From Acetofilamentum sp. (GTDB lineage: Bacteria > Bacteroidota > Bacteroidia > Bacteroidales > DTU049): a stretch of DNA of 6,498 bases. The translations under genes were made by a program, and so were the position numbers. The notes below the pieces were generated by a model. That model ran no database searches and was not told the DNA's origin. It saw nothing but the letters and a program-made list of their open reading frames with translations. Shown here piece by piece: positions 1 through 5,548 of the stretch (within the stretch, counting starts at the first letter, position 1; every line of letters starts with the position of its first letter). Location: assembly GCA_020720525.1 (NCBI GenBank), contig DYON01000150.1, positions 1-6,498 of the forward strand, read 5' to 3'.

Positions 1-76
1 AGCTTTTACCTAGCTTTTCAGCAAGCCATTTTTGCTTGATTCCTTTTTCTTCTAAAACTTCTTTTATCCTATTCAT
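1..76 (-). CDS. XRE-family helix-turn-helix regulator, N-terminal fragment (runs off left edge)
   Basis: Reading leftward from the ATG at 76-74 gives 25 codons before the window ends. The peptide begins MNRIKEVLEEKG and continues KQKWLAEKLGKS. This is the usual opening of a Cro/C1-type (XRE, HTH_3) DNA-binding domain: helix 1 (about residues 2-11), then the Q-x-x-L-A-x-x-L-G pattern of helix 2 (about 15-23) leading to the turn. The recognition helix and everything after it lie outside the window. The frame stays open upstream of this ATG to a TAA at about 160, but I find no in-frame ATG there, and a good promoter ends about 20 bases before the chosen start, so the start is well supported. The gene points the same way as hutI-ftcD but lies 294 bases beyond ftcD with its own promoter, so it is probably a separate unit. 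Small XRE proteins of this kind often control restriction-modification or phage genes; which applies here cannot be seen. Confidence 0.72.
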   Translation of the reverse strand, partial: MNRIKEVLEEKGIKQKWLAEKLGKS

Positions 77-96
77 TGATTTTAGAATTGAATTTA

Positions 97-126
97 CAAA
101 AATAGATTTTTTATCTCGCTTTACAA
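97..126 (-). promoter_or_regulatory. Bacteroidota-type promoter for the XRE gene
   Basis: On the minus strand a -7 box TATTTTTG (104-97) matches TAnnTTTG exactly, and a -33 TTG (126-124) lies 19 bases upstream of it. This spacing and these boxes are the pattern recognised by the Bacteroidota primary sigma factor. Transcription would start near position 90, leaving a short leader before the ATG at 76. No ribosome-binding sequence is visible, as is normal for this phylum. Confidence 0.55.
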
Positions 127-370
127 TATAAAAGTACTGCTTCTGCTGTTAGTTCCAAGTGGGTCGGCAAAATTACTCACCCAATTAATTATTTTCAATG
201 GTGTTCGTGAGCTCCCTACGGTCGGTTGCACTTTTTGGCAATCACCACTTTGTTTCGGTTCCTTTAAATTTGCACTGTCTTGTCAAAAAGCTAAAACCGT
301 TCTTATTTTCAATTTATCACTATCGTATCTGTCTGCTCGTCGGTATTTTTACACTTGTTGCCATCGGTTT
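127..370. other. Unassigned intergenic segment between the XRE promoter and the ftcD stop
   Basis: About 244 bases with no gene that I recognise. On the minus strand a frame is open for 53 codons from just after a TGA (285-283) to a TAA (123-121). It has no ATG, only internal TTG and GTG codons, but its translation looks protein-like, with stretches such as LKEPKQSGDCQKVQP and NWVSNFADPLGTNS. A second short open stretch in another minus-strand frame runs between the ftcD stop and about 310. A plus-strand frame starting at 198 continues antisense into ftcD and is probably spurious. I see no strong hairpin that would end ftcD transcription; the only candidate is a weak 5-bp TGGGT/ACCCA pair near 169-192. 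The segment could be the remnant of a displaced gene or a spacer repeated elsewhere in the genome. Confidence 0.4.
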
Positions 371-2062
371 TTATCCAGCAATAACTTTATGCACAGCAGT
401 CATTATTTCAACTTCGGCTTTCATTGCATTTTCTTGCAACAGGTCGGCTTCGGCAACTATACTGGCAGCCCATTCTTTGTCGTCGATGCCCGAAGCATTG
501 ATGATTACATTCAGAAAAGCTCCACGAACACCAGCAGTTGCAGCCAGCGCACCAACGCCAGCATCGCTCACCGAGTTTGGATTGCCAATTTCGGTCATTG
601 CTTTGCAAATAGGTAACACTTCGAAACATTTCTGCATGGTGCTAAAAGGAACTTCGGTTGCATAAATGGTTGCAGCCTGAATTGCAGCTTTGCGAGCAAC
701 TTTTTCGGCATCGTTGCCTTTTGGCAGACCCAGCGCATCCATTATTTTGTTGAAAGCACGTGTGTCTTCATCAACCAAATGAATAAGCTCATCTTTTAGT
801 CGCTGACCGGCTTCGGCCCAACGACTAAACTCTTCCCAACGCTCGTCCCAACCAGCTTTGTGCGAGCTGAGATTGGCTACCATTGTTCCCAGCGCAGCAC
901 CCAATGCGCCCATATAGGCAGCTATCGATCCACCGCCAGGTGCTGGCGATTCAGATGCAGTTTCGTCGGCAAAACCACTGCAAGTCATATCGACCAACTT
1001 CTTCTCGTTCGATTCAGATTCAATTAGATATTCAATAATTTTTTCCTGAGGATTGAAAGGTTTCAGGTCGTCGAGCCCCATACTTTTTACGGCAATTTTC
1101 ACCAATTCTTCTTCCGAAACACCCAGCGAACGTTGCTGCTTAGCCAAATAGTGTTTTCCAGCTTCAATTAGAACTCTTTTGGGAACCAAACCAACAATTT
1201 CGGAGCCGCTTACACGCACTCCACGATCGGCGGCTTTTGCACACACTTCGTCGAACGCAATGTGTACGGGAGTTACCGAAATATTGGTAATATTCATACT
1301 TACTTGAGCAATTCCATATTCATCGATGAACCAGCCAATGGCTTTGGTGGCCTTAAGTGTGCCTGGAATGGAAATATCTTTTCCGTTTTCATCTTTCATT
1401 ACCTTACCAGCAACAGAATTTCCTTCGCGCATGGGGCGGCCTTTTTCGCGAACATCGAAAGCGATGGCATTGGCGCGTCGTGTGCTGGTGGTATTGAGAT
1501 TATAATTGATAGCGACTAAGAAATCGCGTGCTCCAACAGCAGTAGCACCACTGCGTGCATTGAATTCGGCAGGACCAAAATCGGGCTTCCATTCAGGTTT
1601 CACAATTTTATCGCGCAATCCTTCGTATTCGCCACTTCGGCAAAATGCCAAATTGCGTCTTTCGGGAGCGAAAGCAGCATCTTCGTAGCAATAGATTGGA
1701 ATCCCAAGTTCTTCGCCAATGCGTTTTCCGAGTTTGCGAGCATATTGTGCCACTTCTTCCATGCTGATATTGGCAACAGGAACCAAAGGACAAACATCGG
1801 TAGCTCCAAAACGTGGATGAGCACCACTGTGTTTCGACATATCAATCAAAGATGCAGCTTTTTTAATTGCCTGAAATGCAGCTTCAATCACTTCGTCGGG
1901 AGTTCCAACTAAGGTAACAACAGTTCGGTTGGTGGCAAAGCCAGGATCGACATCGAGCAATCGAACACCGTCGCAACTTTCAATAATGTCGGTAATCTGC
2001 CTAATAACACTCAGATCGCGTCCTTCGCTAAAATTGGGAACACATTCAATGATTTGTTTCAT
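371..2062 (-). CDS. ftcD: Bifunctional glutamate formimidoyltransferase / formimidoyltetrahydrofolate cyclodeaminase
   Basis: This cytoplasmic enzyme of 563 residues does the last two steps of histidine breakdown to glutamate. It transfers the formimino group of N-formimino-L-glutamate to tetrahydrofolate, then deaminates 5-formimino-THF to 5,10-methenyl-THF and ammonia. Residues 1-325 are the transferase, opening with IIECVPNFSEGR and carrying KHSGAHPRFGATDVCP (77-92). His82 aligns with the catalytic His82 known from the mammalian enzyme. Residues of roughly 355-563 are the cyclodeaminase, with the glycine-rich SPAPGGGS (372-379), an acidic VDEDT (430-434) and GNPNSVSDAGVGA (493-505). Total length is close to that of animal FTCD (about 540), so both halves are complete. 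The frame extends 25 codons upstream to 2137, but that part overlaps hutI and is unlike the family; the ATG at 2062 starts exactly at the conserved N-terminus, 10 bases after the hutI stop. It is therefore probably co-transcribed with hutI. In some bacteria the two activities are separate proteins; here they are fused. Confidence 0.95.
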   Translation of the reverse strand: MKQIIECVPNFSEGRDLSVIRQITDIIESCDGVRLLDVDPGFATNRTVVTLVGTPDEVIEAAFQAIKKAASLIDMSKHSGAHPRFGATDVCPLVPVANISMEEVAQYARKLGKRIGEELGIPIYCYEDAAFAPERRNLAFCRSGEYEGLRDKIVKPEWKPDFGPAEFNARSGATAVGARDFLVAINYNLNTTSTRRANAIAFDVREKGRPMREGNSVAGKVMKDENGKDISIPGTLKATKAIGWFIDEYGIAQVSMNITNISVTPVHIAFDEVCAKAADRGVRVSGSEIVGLVPKRVLIEAGKHYLAKQQRSLGVSEEELVKIAVKSMGLDDLKPFNPQEKIIEYLIESESNEKKLVDMTCSGFADETASESPAPGGGSIAAYMGALGAALGTMVANLSSHKAGWDERWEEFSRWAEAGQRLKDELIHLVDEDTRAFNKIMDALGLPKGNDAEKVARKAAIQAATIYATEVPFSTMQKCFEVLPICKAMTEIGNPNSVSDAGVGALAATAGVRGAFLNVIINASGIDDKEWAASIVAEADLLQENAMKAEVEIMTAVHKVIAG

Positions 2063-2072
2063 ATCGGAAAGA

Positions 2073-3338
2073 TTAGAAGTTTTCTGCAACAAAGATATTG
2101 CCTTCTGTAAGAACGAAGTCAATTTTATTGAAACCAAAATAATATGGCATAAATGCGATTGATGGAATGTCTTTGGTAATAAGAATATTAGCTATTTTGC
2201 CAGGGCAAATCGATCCATAATCGTCTTGCAATTCCATGGCAAATGCGCCATTGAGTGTAACTGCATGAAGAGCTTCTTCGGGAAGCATTTTGCCGTAGAT
2301 GCAGCCCAGCGACATAATAAATTGCATATTTCCGCTGGGACTCGAACCTGGATTGAAATCGCTGGCAAGTGTAACCGGCAAACCGGCATCAATCATTCGT
2401 CGAACAGGAGCAAACGGAATTTGTAAGAAGAATGAAGTACCTGGCAAAGCCACTGGCATAGTGGAGCTATCTAACAATGCATTTATTTCGTCGCGGTCGA
2501 TGCGTTCGAGGTGATCGACCGAAACAGCTCGATGTGCAATTCCCACTTGAACACCACCGCTGTTGGCTAACTCATTTGCATGAATTTTGGGTTTCAATCC
2601 GAAAGCGGCAGCGGCTTCAAGAATTTTGGTCGTTTCGTCAACTGTAAAAAACCCTTCGTCGCAAAACACATCAACAAAATCGGCTAGCTTTTGGTCGGCT
2701 ATTGCCGGAAGCATTTCGTTGATAATCAAATCGATATAAGCACTTCGATCGTTTCTATATTCGAGTGGAATTGCATGAGCGCCCAGAAATGTAGCTTTTA
2801 TAGGGATGGGGAAAAATTCTTTAAGACGACGAATTACACGTAATATTTTCAACTCGCTGTCGAACGACAAACCGTAGCCACTTTTTATTTCGAGCGAAGT
2901 TGTTCCATGCGAAATAACTTCCACAATGCGTTTGCGAGCTGCCTCGAAGAGTTCGTCTTCGTTCATTTTGCGAAGTTTTTCGGCACTATTGAGAATTCCA
3001 CCGCCACGTCGCGCAATTTCTTCGTAGCTAAGCCCATTTATTTTGTCAACAAACTCGGCTTCGCGCGAGCCTGCAAAAACTATGTGGGTGTGCGAATCGC
3101 AAAATCCAGGCAATACGAAGCGACCAGTTGCGTCTATTTCTTCGCCAATTTCGTGATTTCGGAGCACCTTTTCCAGCTCATCCATTCTGCCATAAGAGTG
3201 TATGCGTTTCCCATCGATAAGAATATACGCGTTTTCGATTGTGTCGGCTTGACCCATTGCTTTTCCCGAAATAGGTTTCTGATGAGGCGAATTTTCGACA
3301 ACAAAAACAGTCTTAATATTTTTGATAAGTTTCTTCAT
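2073..3338 (-). CDS. hutI: Imidazolonepropionase
   Basis: This is a cytoplasmic metal-dependent amidohydrolase of 421 residues that hydrolyses 4-imidazolone-5-propanoate to N-formimino-L-glutamate, the third step of histidine degradation. The metal-binding motif FCDSHTH (79-85) supplies His83 and His85. LGAHAIP places a conserved His at 188, KIHANE gives His253, and LASDFNPGSSP gives Asp327; these match the metal and substrate ligands known for HutI. The family motif RGGGI (111-115) and the substrate-side IKSGYG (151-156) are also present. Length is typical of the family (about 400-420). The start at 3338 fits the family N-terminus, with a short beta-rich domain before the barrel. It is the first gene of a minus-strand pair with ftcD, 10 bases apart, and is divergent from the C10 protease gene across 104 bases. 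No key residue is missing. Confidence 0.96.
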   Translation of the reverse strand: MKKLIKNIKTVFVVENSPHQKPISGKAMGQADTIENAYILIDGKRIHSYGRMDELEKVLRNHEIGEEIDATGRFVLPGFCDSHTHIVFAGSREAEFVDKINGLSYEEIARRGGGILNSAEKLRKMNEDELFEAARKRIVEVISHGTTSLEIKSGYGLSFDSELKILRVIRRLKEFFPIPIKATFLGAHAIPLEYRNDRSAYIDLIINEMLPAIADQKLADFVDVFCDEGFFTVDETTKILEAAAAFGLKPKIHANELANSGGVQVGIAHRAVSVDHLERIDRDEINALLDSSTMPVALPGTSFFLQIPFAPVRRMIDAGLPVTLASDFNPGSSPSGNMQFIMSLGCIYGKMLPEEALHAVTLNGAFAMELQDDYGSICPGKIANILITKDIPSIAFMPYYFGFNKIDFVLTEGNIFVAENF

Positions 3339-3364
3339 GAACGCAACAACCCCTTAGTTTTGTG

Positions 3365-3400
3365 CGAAAGTAGAAAAACTTTTCAGCTTGCTGCAACAAA
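3365..3400 (-). promoter_or_regulatory. Candidate promoter for hutI-ftcD
   Basis: On the minus strand, TACTTTCG (3372-3365) is a one-mismatch form of the Bacteroidota -7 box TAnnTTTG. A TTG at 3396-3394 lies 21 bases upstream of it, with another TTTG at 3400-3397. Transcription would begin near 3358, giving a leader of about 20 bases before the hutI ATG at 3338. The -33 region overlaps the space between the boxes of the divergent protease promoter. The site is a pattern match only. Confidence 0.42.
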
Positions 3401-3416
3401 AAAACAATTATTTTTG
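3388..3416 (+). promoter_or_regulatory. Candidate promoter for the first C10 protease gene
   Basis: TTG at 3388-3390 and TATTTTTG at 3409-3416 are separated by 18 bases. The second box matches TAnnTTTG exactly. Transcription would start near 3422-3424, about 20 bases before the ATG at 3443. The leader is A-rich and has no Shine-Dalgarno sequence. It interleaves with the divergent hutI promoter on the other strand, so the two may compete for polymerase or share a regulator. Confidence 0.55.
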
Positions 3417-3442
3417 TCTGCTAACTATCAATCAAAAGTACG

Positions 3443-5515
3443 ATGAGAATATTTGCACTCTCAGTTTTATCGCTCATATTGCTGTTTTTTGCAATAAACG
3501 CCAATGCTCAATCGGTAAATGCAAAAACTGCACGTCTTGCAGCATTCAATTTTATTCAATCGAAAAATCTTTCGATTCCTTCAACACCAGACGATTTATT
3601 GATGGTCGAAACACTTTCGACCGACCCAAACAATCCGGAATTGTATATTTTTAACAATCCGCAAAATGGATTTGTTATTATTTCGGGCGACCAATCGGCT
3701 GTTCCTGTTATTGGCTATAGCAGCACGGGCAGTATCCCTTCTGGAAATTGGAATTCGAATTTTAAATACTGGATCGATAATTCGATTGCTCAAATTCAAT
3801 ACTACCGACAAAACAGCACCAAAGCTGTTGACGACATCGAAGCGCAATGGGATTTTCTTCTAACATTACAAGGTGTAAGTCCTTTTTCGTCGTCGAAAGC
3901 AATTTTTCCTTTCATTCGCAGTACATGGAATCAGGGCGGAGCTTACAACGACTTATGTCCCGAAGATGCACAGGGCGAAGCTTTAGTTGGTTGTGTTGCT
4001 ACTGCAATGGCTCAAATAATGTATTATTACCGCTATCCAACAACTGGCACAGGCAGTCATTCGTATTATGCCAGCGGATATGGAACTCAATCGGTCAATT
4101 TTGGTGCTTCCACCTATAATTATAATGAAATGTTAGGCGAGCTTTCAGTGCCTGCTCCAGAGGTTGCCGAGCTTTCCTATCATTGCGGAGTTGCTGTCGA
4201 TATGAGTTATGGCTACGATGGCTCGGGTGCATTAACATGGGATGTTGACGATGCACTTGAAGATTATTTTCGTTATTCTACCGATGCATCCTATAAAACA
4301 AAGTCGTCGTATTCTACTTCAGGTTGGGAAAGTCTCATGCGCACCAACCTCGACCTATACCATCCCGTGTTTTATTCGGGTTCGAGTAGTGCTGGTGGTC
4401 ATGCATTTGTAATGGATGGCTACGAAGGTACCAACTATTTTCATTTCAATTGGGGTTGGGGTGGATATGCAGATGGTTATTTTTATTTAAACGCACTTAA
4501 TCCAGCTGGTAACGATTTCAATAGCGACCAACAAGTAATTGTTAATATTTATCCTCTCACAACATCGTATCCTTATGGCTGCACAGGTACTAAAACACTT
4601 TCAAGTGCCTTTGGAACAATAGAAGATGGTAGTGGACCAGTGGTCAATTACGCTGCCAATGCAAACTGTTCATGGCTCATCAGCCCCGCTGCTACTTGCG
4701 ATTATTTCACAATTAATTTCGAAGAACTCGACATTGCAACCGACGATCAAGTGATTATCTACGAAGGATCAAATACTTCGGGGACTGTTGTTGGCACATA
4801 CAATGGAGCCACTATTCCATCGCAGATAACAGTAAACAGCAGCGAGGTTTTCATCTCATTTACCGGCAATGCTACCAACCAAAGTAAAGGATTTCTGTTA
4901 AACTATACAGGTCATGTTCCTTTGTCGTGTTCGGGAATTACAACATTAACAGCAGGGACAGACACTTTCGACGATGGTAGCGGTACCAACCATTATGGTA
5001 ACGGTAGTTTCTGCCGTTGGAACATTACTCCTATAGGAGCTACATCTATAACGCTTCATTTTCTTAGCTTTATATTAGCCGATGAATACGATTATGTGAA
5101 AGTTCTCGATGCCATTGGTGGTACAACCGCTGGTGAATATTTCAAAGGCGACAATCCTACTTCAGTAACGGTGAATTCGAATAAAATGACCGTGATGTTT
5201 CAAAGCAATTCATCCATTACTGCTGATGGCTTTAATGTTTATTACACCATCACAACTGGCATCCAAGATCGTCCTGATGGTGTTTCGATGCGCGTGTATC
5301 CCAATCCAGCGTCAGAATATTTGAATATTGTTCCTGGCTCACAAACGGAGCAATCAACGCTTTCTATTTACGATTTCAGTGGTCGATGCGTATTTAGTGC
5401 CGAATCGAATGGCGAATCGTTGCTGATTCCACTCAGTGGTTTTGCTTCTGGAATATATCAGGTTGGACTAGTATCTAACAATGGCAGTGTGTGGCAGAAA
5501 ATTTTAGTTGAATAG
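3443..5515 (+). CDS. Secreted C10-family (streptopain-like) cysteine protease with Spi prodomain, two CUB-like domains and T9SS sorting domain
   Basis: A complete 690-residue exported protease. Residues 1-22 are a signal peptide with a hydrophobic core and an ANA|QS cleavage site. Residues of about 24-125 resemble the Spi inhibitory prodomain, including GFVIISGDQSAVPVIGY (76-92). The C10 catalytic domain spans about 155-372. WNQGGAYNDLCP (162-173) starts it. Cys184 in GCVATAMAQIM is the nucleophile. His320 in AGGHAFVMDGY is the catalytic histidine, and FNWGWGG (335-341) is the conserved segment supporting the active site. Two homologous CUB-like beta-sandwiches follow, at about 380-490 (Cys380, Cys409) and 496-604 (Cys496, Cys524). 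Both have the GSG and acidic D-x-x-x-hydrophobic patterns of CUB domains, which often bind calcium and ligands. Residues of about 615-690 form a type A sorting domain: VYPNPASEYLNI, SIYDFSGR, then GIYQVGL and a final WQKILVE. Removal of this domain at the outer membrane normally accompanies type IX secretion. By analogy with streptopain it is made as a zymogen and matures by prodomain cleavage. Substrates are unknown. Confidence 0.93.
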   Translation: MRIFALSVLSLILLFFAINANAQSVNAKTARLAAFNFIQSKNLSIPSTPDDLLMVETLSTDPNNPELYIFNNPQNGFVIISGDQSAVPVIGYSSTGSIPSGNWNSNFKYWIDNSIAQIQYYRQNSTKAVDDIEAQWDFLLTLQGVSPFSSSKAIFPFIRSTWNQGGAYNDLCPEDAQGEALVGCVATAMAQIMYYYRYPTTGTGSHSYYASGYGTQSVNFGASTYNYNEMLGELSVPAPEVAELSYHCGVAVDMSYGYDGSGALTWDVDDALEDYFRYSTDASYKTKSSYSTSGWESLMRTNLDLYHPVFYSGSSSAGGHAFVMDGYEGTNYFHFNWGWGGYADGYFYLNALNPAGNDFNSDQQVIVNIYPLTTSYPYGCTGTKTLSSAFGTIEDGSGPVVNYAANANCSWLISPAATCDYFTINFEELDIATDDQVIIYEGSNTSGTVVGTYNGATIPSQITVNSSEVFISFTGNATNQSKGFLLNYTGHVPLSCSGITTLTAGTDTFDDGSGTNHYGNGSFCRWNITPIGATSITLHFLSFILADEYDYVKVLDAIGGTTAGEYFKGDNPTSVTVNSNKMTVMFQSNSSITADGFNVYYTITTGIQDRPDGVSMRVYPNPASEYLNIVPGSQTEQSTLSIYDFSGRCVFSAESNGESLLIPLSGFASGIYQVGLVSNNGSVWQKILVE

Positions 5516-5522
5516 TATTTTG

Positions 5523-5530
5523 TATCTTTA
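5523..5530 (+). promoter_or_regulatory. Weak -7-like box before the second protease gene
   Basis: TATCTTTA in the 33-base gap between the two protease genes is one mismatch from TAnnTTTG. The -33 position holds only TTTT (5502-5505) rather than TTTG, and a better TTG at 5508-5510 is only 12 bases away. The second gene may have a weak promoter of its own or may simply be read through from the first; the gap has no terminator hairpin. Confidence 0.25.
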
Positions 5531-5548
5531 CAATCACAAATTGCACAA

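Noticed and set aside
169..192. TGGGT ... ACCCA inverted repeat as a terminator or small RNA
   Set aside because: The stem is only 5 bp with a 14-base loop and no T tract on either side that would fit a terminator.
198..665. 155-codon plus-strand open frame with a hydrophobic middle
   Set aside because: Two thirds of it is antisense to the well-supported ftcD 3' half, it matches no family I know, and no promoter precedes it.
3398..3404. A7 tract in the divergent promoter region, possible slippage or bent-DNA element
   Set aside because: A single short tract is expected in AT-rich intergenic DNA and no phased repeats accompany it.
2907..3446. 179-codon plus-strand open frame across the hutI 5' end
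   Set aside because: It is antisense to hutI and runs through the divergent promoter region; composition and lack of motifs fit a shadow frame.
5516..5548. Possible terminator between the two protease genes
   Set aside because: The 33 bases contain no inverted repeat followed by a T run, so no terminator is supported.
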